Shown here: one piece after another, positions 37,801 through 48,749 of the stretch
How the letters are laid out: each line of letters starts with the position of its first letter
Numbering within the stretch: the first letter of the stretch is position 1
Assembly: GCF_008831285.2 (NCBI RefSeq)
Contig: NC_045149.1
Span: 21,458,535 to 21,522,534, forward strand
DNA from: Nymphaea colorata
Lineage: Eukaryota; Streptophyta; Magnoliopsida; Nymphaeales; Nymphaeaceae
DNA length: 64,000 bases
Reading direction: 5' to 3'
Position numbers and translations under genes: made by a program
The notes under the pieces: model-generated
Told to the model about the DNA's origin: nothing
What the model saw: only the letters and a program-made list of their open reading frames with translations
Databases searched by the model: none

Positions 37801-40800
37801 CTTTTTATTAATAATACATCGGCCAATATGATGTCATATTGACCAATTTGGTGTCATATTGACCAGTTTTGAAAGGGCCCATATCAGCTCCTATGCAGCA
37901 TCGGCAGCTTGTCTATGTGATGTATATCAGCCTATACGGGCCAATACGCATTGATTTTAGCAACAGTGCTTGATATGGTACCTGGACTGGTTCTTGGACC
38001 CAGGAACTGTATAGTATTTGGACCAGGGTTTGGCATCACCGTGGAACCTGCTAGATCAGATCTATTACTGTGGTGTATTATATAATCAGGCCAAATAATG
38101 AGTGTGAGGATAGTATGAATTATGGATCTAGGTGGATGGACTGATATAATCAACATATGCACATCCTGTGTCTATGGATTGGCCTTATTGTTGTGATGTC
38201 ATGCTTTCTAGAACAGTTGCATACGTAATTTTTGATCAAGTGTATTGCTGATATTAATGCAAATGCTGGTCAGATCAGGTTTTCTTCTGTTGTAAGATCA
38301 ACCTCTGTTCAATTAAAATTTTGTTTCTAGGTCCATCCTAACGGTGGAGACAGAATTTATTTGGATGTCTCATTAGAATACCGAGAAATTTGATTATATT
38401 GAAGCTTGGAACACTCGGAATTGGGCCCATTCAAAGGGATTTAATTTATTTCTTCAGGGATTCTATCGCTACCACTTCTTCACTTGCTATATATAAATCT
38501 AAAATGTTTCTACTCTTTGTCTTGTGGGAGTCATCTTTTTCATAACTTTTGCTGCATGTTGTTATGGTGTTTCTGCTGTCTTGTCCTGGAGGGACATTGA
38601 GTAACTGCACATCTTTTATGGTCTTTTCCCACAATGAACTAGTACATTCTTTTCTCCCACTCTATTTGCAAGTCCTTGTTGACATAGAGAGTCAGCTAGT
38701 GGGTTGAAATGTGATTTTCTTGACTGCCAATATTGCTGGATCTTGTGTGTATATCAATGAACGATGTGGTATTGAATTCTGTTGAAATATTCAATCACAG
38801 ACCTTCATTTTCTGCAGGAGGAAGCAGTTCTGAAGGACCAGGATTTGGAAAATGCTGTCCTAGATGCTGACTACCTGAAAGCTATTCGACTGGCATTTGA
38901 GCTCAGAAAGCCTCACAGGCTCTTCAATTTGTTTTCAGATATTTGCAGGTCAGTTTGGGTTTACTGGGTGAACTCCTGATGATTTAGATCTATTTTATGC
39001 TGTACCATCTCAATTGAGTCTTTTGCAGCAAGGGACATGCTGAGAATCAGATTTTGAAAGCTTTGCATGCATTTGGGAAGGAAGAACTCCGTCAACTTAT
39101 AGAATACATTCGAGAGTGGAACACAAAACCAAAGCTTTGCCATGTTGCACAATTTGTGCTATTTCAGATTTTCAACGTTCTATCACCAACAGAAATTATA
39201 GAGGTAACAACATGAGTTCTGGATGATGCAACTGGTATGTTGGTAGGTCTGAGCCAAATAATATATCCGATTTTGGTCCAAGTCATCTAAGGCATCCTTA
39301 GTGGATGAGTAACAGAGACACTGTTAACCACCAAGTCTTTAGACACCTTTGTTAAATGCTTCCAATTAATTTAGACCAGTGCCGCCACTGGATGTTTTTC
39401 ACAAACTTATTTTCTTATGTTATCTAGAGATTATTCTATATAAGTGACCAGGCAGAATCTACAAATGGGCTTGTATGGGCAGTTTCCCACATAGTCCCCC
39501 AAAAAATTCTTTATTTCAATCCTAAATATTTGCATATTTGTGTGTAAGGTGTCCTTCAAGTATTTGCTTATTTATATATGATGCCCTTTAGTCATTTGGC
39601 TAACTGTTTAAAAAATCCAAAATTTTTTGAATGAATGCCCCTCAGCTAAAAATTTCTGGCTCTCCCAATGTGTCTTGTTACTCTTTAAGAGAGCTGAAGG
39701 ATCAACCTCTCTCGTTACTGTTGCTGCGTGAATTGCATATCTGTTTGAAAGCTGGGTGCCTTCTACTTTCTCAGCTAATTCTTAATATTGGAAGATAAAT
39801 CTGTATGACTAGGTAATGTCTGCATATCTGTGAATATTTTCACTTCTCCTTGAGAAACCTTGCATATCTTCCGAGTTTGATGAATGTTGGAAAGATTGCC
39901 ATTTGCCGGTTGCCTTGAAATGCTAAGGTAGATTAAAATTGAAAACTATTGACCCCATGACACATGCGTACATATGTTTCACATGGGCACGTTTTTTCAC
40001 TATTTGCAATTTGCAATTGCTACTGCCGTCACCTCTGTTGAGCACTTGCCATTTGTGTGCAGACAGATACAAGAAAAGAACTAAATGTATTTCCGTTGTT
40101 TTAGTGGATTGCTCTCAGATGAATTTGTTTTGTCATAGATAATGAAGTTGTCTGCACAAAAGTTGAAAGGTAGATCATGAGAAACATTTCATGCTTGGGG
40201 AGGAATGTTTTATCATGGGACCTACTTGCGTATAGCCCCTCCAAAGCAGAAAAAACAAAGAGCTGCTGCCTCTTCCTTGCATATAGGCCCTCCAATGCAG
40301 ATAAAACAAAGAGCTGCTGCCTCTTCCAATTATGTACCATAAGCAGTGGGATCCAGTAATAACTTGTGTAGAAGTCGCCACTGGTCAGGAATTTCAGCCT
40401 TAGGTTGTCTTGATCATATTTTGATGCTGAAAATGTGGTTTTACATGGTTTTGATTTGAGAAAAGATCTACTAAATTATGGTATTTTTATGACCAACTAC
40501 CAATCCTGTGCACATATTAGGCAGGGCCTCTCGAGGTCAATCCTTGTTAAATCAACATGCAAATTGTGTCTACATGGTCAAATTTGTTCATAACAATACA
40601 AATCGTGAGAATTTAGGTGTACTTGTGTGTAAAGGTTGTCCATATTGCAACTCTGTCGTGACCGAATCATCTAGGTCTCTCGCTCTTTCACACACACACA
40701 CACACACGTTTAAGTCGGATGTTTTAGATTCCTTAGAGCTTAGTTATTTTTATAGCTAGTTGTGTTTAATCAGTCACCTGCATAGACATGCAATATACTA

Positions 40801-41704
40801 TTATTTATTCTACTCTGTCCTGTTTCTAATGCAAATAACTCTTTTTACTCTCAATCATCTGGAACCCTCTTTTGGTGGAACATACTTGCGACAAATCACC
40901 AATATTTCCTCTTTCAAAAAGTAGCCTCCCGAATACCGTTGTATTTTAAGGTTATGTTTTTGGTGAGCTTCTCAAAAGTTGTTATGTAAGGATTAGTTCA
41001 GGACAATAGTCTGGCGAGATGACAATGTTTTTTTTGTTAAGAAAAATCAGTTCTTATTTTCCTGATTTCTGAGAATACTAAATTCTTTTAATCTTCAGTC
41101 TATTGGAATGATAACTCGTTAGAATATCATGCGTTTACTTAAGATTTGATATTCTAATTTCTATGTGCACGTTTACCAGATAAAAGGCATTGGTGAGCTC
41201 CTTGAAGGCCTTGTATCCTATTCGCAGAGGCATTTCAGCAGAATGGACAGACTAGTAAGAAGCACATTTTTGTTGGATTACGTCTTGACTGAAATGTCTG
41301 TCATCTGTCCAGACAATGCCAGTAAGGCACCCAAGGATGATGCTAATGATGGGTGGGAGATCAAGAGCAATGTTGATCTATTGCCGTCTAGAAAGGATGA
41401 CAAGGAAGAGTCGGTTCCTCAGTTGCCTGTACAAAGTTCATTGAGGAATAAGGTGCCAGCTTTATCAATCCACCGTGACAGTTCCAACGGGGATCAGAAT
41501 GTTGGCATTGACAACAGGTTGGTAGAAGAGGGTCACAGTCTTTATGTATCACAAGATGAAACGGTCCAGGAGGAACTAAGTTGTCAGCCGGAAGAAAAAG
41601 GTTCATCAAAGAAGAGAAAGTCGTCTAAATCGAGAAACAAAATTGAGAAGAAAATGAAAAAGGCAGCAAGCACAGGGGTCCCTGCAATCTCACTAAAAGC
41701 TTGA
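25847..41704 (+). CDS. TOZ: TORMOZ / UTP13 WD40 nucleolar protein
   Basis: Fourteen GT-AG exons: 25847-26149, 27973-28152, 29799-29948, 32620-32837, 32971-33256, 33529-33663, 33913-34031, 35057-35213, 35288-35534, 35718-35794, 36375-36494, 38818-38948, 39029-39203, 41180-41704. They join in frame to 940 residues. The protein matches plant TOZ, orthologue of yeast Utp13 and human TBL3, a UtpB subunit of the nucleolar small-subunit processome needed for 18S pre-rRNA processing. WD40 repeats fill about residues 50-660 (RQIRVWDL, RKVLVWDV, DGTVRVWDL, IVRLW, VRIWDT, TIKVWSL, TASIWKL, TIKIWAI, VINLW), forming two propellers. The Utp13 C-terminal domain follows (about 680-810; AIRLAFELRKPHR, EWNTKPKLCH). 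A Lys-rich tail (about 909-927) is a likely nucleolar targeting signal. The start offers two consecutive ATGs (25847, 25850). Oddity: exon 2 begins AREG where other plant TOZ proteins have GHEG or GHDG. In Arabidopsis, loss arrests embryo development. Confidence 0.96.
28890..29135. repeat. GGATTCGGAT-type repeat copy in TOZ intron 2
   Basis: Contains TCAGCTGATTAGATATTGGC, CAGATTTGGACCTTC and CGGATCCAACCATTCCAG in an order that also occurs at 45690-45865. It is probably a degraded copy of the same dispersed element. Boundaries are approximate. Confidence 0.4.
30577..30865. repeat. AT-rich dispersed repeat in TOZ intron 3, copy A
   Basis: Has CATGATATTTACGAGAAAAC and AAAATATCGGCAAAAATGAATG followed by T-rich TTTATTTTATTTTTCATC. 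It aligns loosely with 31755-32000 in the same intron, so the intron seems to hold two diverged copies of one element. A shorter relative (AAAATATTGTGATATTTTC) lies in intron 1 near 27461. Confidence 0.4.
31859..32528. repeat. 335-base tandem duplication in TOZ intron 3
   Basis: Copies at 31859-32193 and 32194-32528 are nearly identical, with only scattered single-base differences such as CTCCTAGATTTTC against CTCCCAGATCTTC. The second copy ends about 92 bases before the exon 4 acceptor. It is probably a recent local duplication. Just upstream, CACGATATTTT at about 31762 is repeated inverted as AAAATATCGTG at about 31823. Confidence 0.9.
34155..34441. repeat. 148-base tandem duplication in TOZ intron 7
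   Basis: Starts GGAGAAATGACC at 34155 and again at 34303. Both copies contain GCTTCTAGCATCAAAATG and CAACTAAAATGCTG. Divergence is moderate, including a small deletion in the second copy, so it is older than the 335-base duplication. Confidence 0.85.
36853..37020. repeat. 84-base tandem duplication in TOZ intron 11
   Basis: Copies 36853-36936 and 36937-37020, starting TTAACTGCACTT, differ at only about two positions. They contain no coding sequence. Confidence 0.92.
39376..39690. mobile_element. Repeat-family copy in TOZ intron 13
   Basis: Includes GGGCAGTTTCCCACATAGTCC and ends with AAAATTTCTGGCTCTCCCAA, resembling the palindrome and right end of the repeat at 15743-16035. The interior is AT-rich and non-coding. 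Exact ends were not resolved. Confidence 0.4.
40226..40327. repeat. 51-base tandem duplication in TOZ intron 13
   Basis: Copies 40226-40276 and 40277-40327, both ending CAAAGAGCTGCTGCCTCTTCC in essence, with a few mismatches in the first half. Confidence 0.88.
40689..40707. repeat. (CA)n microsatellite
   Basis: About nine CA units in TOZ intron 13. Confidence 0.85.
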
Positions 41705-44119
41705 AATTTTAGTATCGTCTGCATGATATGGTAATCCTTATTTGCTTCTTTTTTGTTCATTTGTTCTAGCGTGCTTATCCATGATGTAGCAAGATGTTAA
41801 TGTTTTAACGGAGGGCCTAACGAATGGTCAAGTGATCCTTGAGTAGCCAAAACCTGACCGTTTTTGCAATTTAGGCATAGATCTGTTCGTTATTAGGATT
41901 AAATTTTATGCAGAAAATTCCTGGAGTAGATTTTGGCTGCATCAAAGCAGCTAAACAGGCGCGGTCTTTTATCACTTTAAAAGTTTAAATGCTAAGTTAG
42001 AGGGAAATTAGGGGTAAGCTTCGCAACGGCCTTTATTTTTGTTTTATGTTTGACAGCTGCTGTAAAAGCCCATGGATTAATGGGTGATCCGTACCTACCG
42101 AGTCCAGGTTGGTCTTGGCCTGACCCTACAAGTTGGTGCCCTGTGATTGACCAATTCCTGTCCTAGTTAAAGCCCATCTAGAGGTGGCCGGACTCATTGA
42201 TGACCCCAGTAACCACCATCTTGTATGTACATGCAATAAAGAAGTTTTGGTTAGGCAGTGATTCCACTTTATGTTAAGACTGTGCATCCCATCAGGTATT
42301 ACATACAACCTTTGATCTTCTTCTGAACCTAAAAGGTCGTATGTCTGAATTCCTGGCCTGGTGAACTTGTTGGAGTTGCAGATTTTGGGTTATTGAAATC
42401 ACTATGCTTTCTATAGTATCATCTAATATCTAATAGTTGTTCATCCGTTCAACTGAACAGGTGTTCTTACGCTTTAGCTGTCGGGTACCAAGTTTGAGGT
42501 GCGGAACCAAAGGCAAAAAAGATCGGTTCTAACCATCGGCACTCTCTCGGGACATGGTTGGGGAGGATGGCAGCGGCTTCTTTTTGCAAATCGTGAAGCC
42601 TCTCTGTGATGTTCGTCTTCTCCTCGGTGCCCTCTCTCGCAGAGCTTTGGCTTGGGGAGTACCTGTGAGAGAGAGAGAGAGTAGGCATGTAATTTTTTTA
42701 TTTTTTTAAACCCCTATTCATTAGTTATTATAGTGTTGTATAATATGCCCGAGTGTCACATTTTGAGACTGGTGGCACTAGATTTTCGGGTCTTCTCCAT
42801 TTCTTATAATCCACTATTTTGAAAGAAAGAATGGTGAGAACCTTTTTGGCTTGATTTAGACGCATCAATGTGTTTCGTCGTCTATTTAGTGTAGATGGCA
42901 TGTAGCCGATTGTTCACAAAATCTAAATATTCGTCACCTTTTCAAAAACATACCTTCGCCGGTTGGCGTTAAAATAATGCAATCCGCGCCTCTAAGTAAC
43001 TGGTGATGAGTACAAACTAATGCAGCGTTTGGAACGCTCCTTGGGTGTGCTGATGTATAAACCTACCGGGTGGGCACGATCTTCAGGCCAAAAAAATCTT
43101 AGGCATGAGATGTAATATTTACATTTTATTTTGTGGAGTTATTGGTTCGGAAATTTTCAGTGTTATCCCCAAGGCGATTGGGTGGCAGGGATCAGGGATC
43201 CGAGGTGCCGGTTGGTGGTTAGTTTTTTATTTGAATGTTATAAACGTCAGTTCCTTGGGCTGCAAATGCAAATGGGAGGTCACCAAACGGCAAGTTGGGA
43301 AGTCACCATTCTGCAAGTTGAATAATGGGGACAATATCAAAAGCAGGTTTAGTTTTTTGGAGGGAAAGTGGTAGATCTGTTCTCAAGAGGACAGCAGGAT
43401 GAAATATTCCTGCCCCACCCTAAAATCTTTAAGGAAATCTTTAGGATTGTGCTGCTCTTTTACTGTTTAAACTTTTTAAGGGTATGGTTAATGAAGCCAT
43501 ATCCTCTGTCAAAATGTTTAAATTATATTCAAAGCTTCATGAAAGTATTTTTTGAAAATTTGATTGTTGAAGCGGTAAGTCTGAACGATAAATCACTCGG
43601 CTGTAGGCGCCGTAAAAGAATTCACTGTTGCCAAGAAACTTGCCCCTCCTTTTTTGAATTTTCTTCTCTGCGGATCGTGCACTTAATATATTTTATAGCG
43701 CCTTGCACGGTTGCACCCTTCCCTTCGGGTTGTATATTAATATTCAACCTGTTCCGTTTACACCTCGTATATGATTCCTCTTAACCACGAAATTACTACA
43801 TGTGGCCAAAAGAACACTTCTTCGAAATCTTAATACAACATCAAAATCTGTTCTACCAAGTTCCCTGGAAGGCAAGGTTGTTTTGCAGAAAGCCAGCAAA
43901 TATCAAGGGTGTTTACCTGTGACTTAGTTTGATTTTACTTCCTCAAGATCTGAGATCTAAGGATTAAAGATCAAACCCTTGTCTCGACAAACCCACTAAA
44001 TAGGAATGTCAATCGTAGAACTTAAATTGGACCTATGAACTTTAGTTTGATTAACCACACATATTGTTATGGCTCTTTTGGCTACACAGCGAAAACAAAC
44101 ATCATTAAATGCTGCCTAA

Positions 44120-44221
44120 GTTTTTTCCTAGACTCGATATCACCAAGGGATTGAAACCTTTCTCTTTTCAGTTTTTTCCTAGACTCGATATCACCAAGGG
44201 ATTGAAACCTTTCTCTTTTCT
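44120..44221. repeat. 51-base tandem duplication
   Basis: Copies 44120-44170 and 44171-44221, each starting GTTTTTTCCTAGACTCG, appear identical except at the last base, so the duplication is very recent. Confidence 0.95.
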
Positions 44222-44312
44222 CCTTTATTCATGGGTCCAAAGCTGCTTCTATATACCTGGGTAGGAAGCAGAGGACACCCATCAACTAAGCGTCGTACAA
44301 CTACTGTTCATT

Positions 44313-44442
44313 AAGAGGAAGTGACAGCATTGTGATATATTTCTTCAGGCTTACATGGACATAATCAAAGTGAAGAAAAGAGGAAGTGACAGCATTGTGA
44401 TATATTTCTTCAGGCTTACATGGACATAATCAAAGTGGAGAA
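44313..44442. repeat. 65-base tandem duplication
   Basis: Copies 44313-44377 and 44378-44442, each starting AAGAGGAAGTGACAGC, appear almost identical. It lies only about 90 bases from the preceding 51-base duplication. Confidence 0.95.
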
Positions 44443-45689
44443 AGGCCCAACCACAGTTCAAGTCGGTCATTCTGTAGACGTTTTTGTGCAGCTTAACAAC
44501 TAAATTTTGGCTAATGGTTGCATTTAAGGGTTGAGTCAGCTCTTTGTTCTAATGATGTGAAGAACAGTGATTTTGTATTTTCTCACTGATCTTTCTTGCT
44601 GTATATACCCTTTCTGTTTTAAGTAAAGATAGGGGACCTATCCCTGACCAAGCAGTTTACTGCAACTACTGTTTGCAGTCCAAAGAAATAATTGCCATGA
44701 AAATCAAACTGATGACCGACCTTTCAGTACTCCGCCAATCAGACCAGCTATGCTAGTAAACATCACTTCAGGGTAAATCTTACAATAATTTGGAATGGCA
44801 AATTCTGTTTTGGAAAAAGGCTATAGCTGGGGGCTATATTTGAAAGCATGTAGCATTTTCAAAGGTCACTTTTCATTGATTGATCTATTTGTCCTTTTAT
44901 GGCACTGGGGTGCTGTTAGTGGTTACCATATTTTCAAATCTACCAGCGACATTCGCGGCCATGACCTCAGCTTCAGTTGAACTTCATAGGTCACAGTGAC
45001 GCAACTGCAGTAAAATTAACTGCTGAATGACCACATTTTCATCATTCAATATTAATGTCATACTACTCTTTCAGAGGACTATTTGGCAACAGGAGCAAAG
45101 ATTAAGGCAATTTCATAAAACACTGCATTGTAATATTCTATAAATTTATTTTAAACTTTGGGATAGATTTATGAAACACTGTTATTTCTGGTTGTGTTTC
45201 TATTGCCAAGCACCTCATTATATTGATCAATTGAAAAACATATGGAAAAATGCCCCCTTAGATTAATGAATTAAACCACATCTATAATTACATCGTTCTC
45301 CCTAAGCAACATTGTAGTGTGCTCAGATGATATGTTTTATGAACTTATGTTCTAATAACACAATGTTCTCCTTATCAAACACCGCCCATAAAGAGCTTTC
45401 CATGATTTGTTAAGAACTTTTTACAAAAACATGTTTCAGTTTTGAAAATATGGGTGATGTGTTCATTCCACTCTAAATAAAAAAGTAAACAAGGGGCATC
45501 CAGATCTCTATTCTTTTTTTGGCATCCATGTCTTCAGGCCCAGTGACATTTTTTTCTCCTTTGTTGGCATGTTTTCTACCCAAAAGGCATATTTATCTTA
45601 CCAAATTGACCTAATTTGGACCTGAAATGTGCTTAGCAGAAAAGCTCCCCCCATAAGTACATCAAGCTGCCATTGGTATATAACATTTA

Positions 45690-45865
45690 AAATCAGTTGC
45701 GGATATCACCAGATCCAACTAATCAGATATTGCCTACACTCAAAACTCTGATGGAGAATTAGATATGAAAAGATACAAATTCAAATTCCTGTGCCAAATT
45801 AGAATTTGATCAGCAAATCTGATTCTGATCTTCGTATACAATATCCGAGTAGTTCCATTCACATG
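45690..45865. repeat. GGATTCGGAT-type dispersed repeat copy
   Basis: AGATCCAACTAATCAGATATTG, CAGCAAATCTGATTCTGATC and AGTAGTTCCATTC follow the same order as the copy in TOZ intron 2. Boundaries are approximate. Confidence 0.4.
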
Positions 45866-45969
45866 TGGATCAAATGCAGGCTACTGCGCGGACATAGCAT
45901 CCTAACCGGGTTTGTATTTCTGTCAGACACTAGTGATGCTTATTTTGAGGAAACATGGTTTGCTTCAAT

Positions 45970-46160
45970 AGGAGTAACATAATTGGTTAGACAGGTGAGC
46001 AGGTAAAAGGCGCAAAGGCGCATTGCTAGTTCGATTCTCATGGATGTCACTCCTCTGAACTATAAAAAGGTGAGATTGTGACATTTTAGTTGATGAGTGT
46101 ACCATATCTCACTTACTTCTTGATGCATCTTAGGAACCTAGAGGTAAGGGGAATGGTTCT
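45970..46160 (+). mobile_element. tRNA-derived SINE-like element
   Basis: Box-A-like TAACATAATTGG at 45975-45986 (one mismatch to the consensus) and box-B-like AGTTCGATTCT at 46028-46038, about 40 bases apart. A tail with TTTTAGTTGATGAGTGTACC and TGATGCATCTTAGG recurs at 17540-17625. The 3' limit is uncertain. Confidence 0.5.
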
Positions 46161-46179
46161 TTAAAGAAATATGATTCAA

Positions 46180-46340
46180 AGTAGAGGCTAATTATGAAAA
46201 TTTCAATTTATCAGGGGCACAAATAGGTAAACCGACAAAATTTCGGTGAAGTATCAATATGAAATAGGAATTGTTGGTGTGAGGTCTGTGTGGGCCATTG
46301 CCCATAGAGTGTCCATACCTGCCTCTACCCCTATTCTGAA
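46180..46340. mobile_element. Copy of the GGGCAATTGCCC / GCTCCGCC repeat family
   Basis: Begins with TTATCAGGGGCACAAATAGG, carries GTGTGGGCCATTGCCCAT (a mutated palindrome) at about 46287 and ends CTGCCTCTACCCCTAT, a decayed form of TAGCTCCGCCCCTAG at 10248. It is AT-rich and non-coding. Confidence 0.4.
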
Positions 46341-46689
46341 CGAATATGCCTGAAAATCCGGTTCAGGTGCTGCTGAAGCCCTGAATTTGAGTGAATGAAG
46401 TCATCCACATCTGTATGGTCATTAGAGACCTGATCAACCCATTCAATCTGAGGTGGAATTAGACCTGGTTCCAGATTTTTTTGGTGAATGCATTCAATCC
46501 GAAACAACCTTGAAAACTAGCTCCTAAAGCAATAAAATGAGTCGGATAAGGGATGCATCAGATTGAATCCGAGGGTTTCGCAGAGTGTTGATGGTACCAA
46601 AACGGATCAAAGGAAACAAATCGAAGCCAGACATATCTTCCCACATCTACGTTGAATGCAGAAGTTTGGTAGTTTTTTTTAATCTCAAA

Positions 46690-46780
46690 GGGTATAGCAT
46701 AGCTGATCAAGCCGATTGACATGTAGACAGTGAGTCCATTCTATTTTGGTGGGTGTTATTTTCCTGTAATGTAAATGGTA
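46690..46780 (+). mobile_element. SINE-like fragment related to 7705-7975
   Basis: GGTATAGCATAGCTGATCAAGCC resembles CATAGCATAGTTGGTCGAGCC at 7711, and AGACAGTGAGTCC matches its box-B region (TGATTGAGTCC). Only the head of the element is recognisable. Confidence 0.4.
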
Positions 46781-47299
46781 ATGTCACAATCACCCAAATC
46801 CCGAAGCAGGCTCAGAACAGGCGTAGGGGAAGCTTGGGCATCTCGCTTATCACCTTTTGATCCAAAATCAGCTGGAGATAACTTATCCCATCTGTTTGTA
46901 GCGCTGTTAACTAGTTGCCACCACCCATTTGATTGGAAGAATAGAACTCAGGAAGCATCTTTCCTGTTCCATTGGCTGAGAGGATTTTGGTTCAGCCATT
47001 TAAATGAGAGGACCACCAACAATAGGATCTCCCCACCTGTAAAAATCCCGACCTCACACATCAGGAATATGCTTCTTCACGAGTGTAGGAAAACTCAAAA
47101 TCTTGACATACCCTGATAGGGGAAATCTCGAAGTCCCTTTCGAATTAAATTCAACTATTTTTATTTATTTGTATATTTACTTATTTGTTTTTTGCCTTTA
47201 TCCTTGGAGACAAATTCATTCATATTCTTAACCATAGATGACCGAAGACAACAATGATCAAATAGGACAGGAGAGGCGGCAGGTTCAAGTAGGTTTGTG

Positions 47300-47560
47300 A
47301 TTAAGCCTGGGCATCGGGCTGGGCCGCCGCTGAGTTAGCGGCTCAATTCGGGCCCAGGCCTGAACCTGAAAAAAAAGAACCCGGGTCAGCCCGACAATGA
47401 GTTTCTTTTTCATTTTTTATTAATTTTTATATATATTTATAATATTTTATTATGATTAGTTATATTTATATAATTTTTTATTTAAAAATATATTTTTAAA
47501 TTCAATCAGGTCAAGCTTGGGCTCAGGTTTTTCGAGTCGGGCCGGACATATGTTTTGGAT
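47300..47560 (+). repeat. Dispersed GC-end/AT-core repeat, copy 1
   Basis: GC-rich GGGCATCGGGCTGGGCC at the left, an AT core (TTTATAATATTTTATTATGA) and CAAGCTTGGGCTCAGG at the right. The same sequence in opposite orientation lies at 50574-50850. Confidence 0.55.
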
Positions 47561-47734
47561 GTGGGGGGGATGCACATATGTTTTAAATGTCGGGGATGCC
47601 CATGCTTGACTCCCAAAAATTCTTGAAAAGCAGGGATGGAGTCGAAAAAAAAAAGTTTTGATTAAAGGGCGATACTTATATAATTTTAAATTTTTAAGGT
47701 GCATTTGTATATAAATAAAAAAAATTGTCCAAAA

Positions 47735-47805
47735 GTTTGGACATCAAAATAAGCACTTTTGTGAGTTTGTGTGGGTAGTTGCCCACATCTTCCTCCATCC
47801 TTGAT
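47735..47805. repeat. Palindrome-family fragment
   Basis: TGTGGGTAGTTGCCCACATC followed by TTCCTCCATCC resembles the GTGTGGGCAATTGCCCACAC palindrome plus its GCTCCGCC-type end, both decayed. Confidence 0.35.
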
Positions 47806-48662
47806 CCTGATTTCCGAGAAAAAAATAAACCGGCTTGGTGTACCCCGAAATGAAACCATGGATTTTTTTATCATATGCATATGGGGATGAGTTTGTCAAA
47901 TGCCAATGCAGTAGGTATGGATTTGTCAATTGCTGGTAAGGAGGGGCCTGGATTTGACAATTCTCTTCATGAATAAAAGGTGCTACAACTTACAATTATG
48001 CCCTCAAAATTTGAATCATAACTAGAGTTCCACTTGGAAATTCAAATTTTGAATTCATTATGGGTCATTGTCATTGATCCTTATCAACTTTCCAACTCTT
48101 CCTTAGAAGCAATGTATTATAATTTGGTGGAGACCACACGCAATGCCTTTGTTTCTATTTAAGAAATCAGTGATGCGCAATCCAATGTAAATTTTTAACA
48201 TAAGGTTGAGAAATAATGCCAAGCGCATCATTTTCTCTGGTATCAAAAGATCCTTGACATTGAAATGATTGGTAGAGACCTAACAATTTGATGAGAGGTC
48301 AAAACTGTTCCTTTTTCTTTCATTCCTGGGGTCCATAAATGTTTCGGGACATAGGTATCAACTGGAACGCAGCACGTCTACTGTTTGCAGTACAGATGAA
48401 TAACATCCACGAAAATTGGACAACTGGATTATTATCGGCCTGCCAGCCCGACCAGCTTTTGGAGTTTTATTGCTCCATTAAAGTCTGTTAAAGAAAACAA
48501 TTGCTACTGAAATTAAAAAAAAAAAAAATTTGTTGCACAACATTAAATAGGTTGCCACTTTCACAGCAAATTCTAACTTGCCTGATGTTTTTTGTATGGG
48601 TTTCTTAACTATCAAAAGGGATGATGGTAGAATAAGATGTGTGATTCATGTCTTTCTCAGAT

Positions 48663-48664
<2 letters not shown>

Positions 48665-48745
<81 letters not shown>
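48665..48745. repeat. (AT)40 microsatellite
   Basis: A pure AT run of about 40 units, the longest complete AT run in the window. It is open on both strands as Ile-Tyr repeats, which are not genes. Confidence 0.97.

Positions 48746-48749
<4 letters not shown>

Noticed and set aside
42467..42688. 73-codon minus-strand open frame (MPTLSLSHRYSP)
   Set aside because: No homology I recognise; it starts inside a GA repeat and lies just downstream of TOZ.
43540..43790. Possible organellar insertion
   Set aside because: Base composition differs slightly from surroundings but I could match no plastid or mitochondrial gene.
46775..47116. 113-codon plus-strand open frame
   Set aside because: No family recognised and it abuts repeats; could be a decayed gene scrap but nothing supports it.
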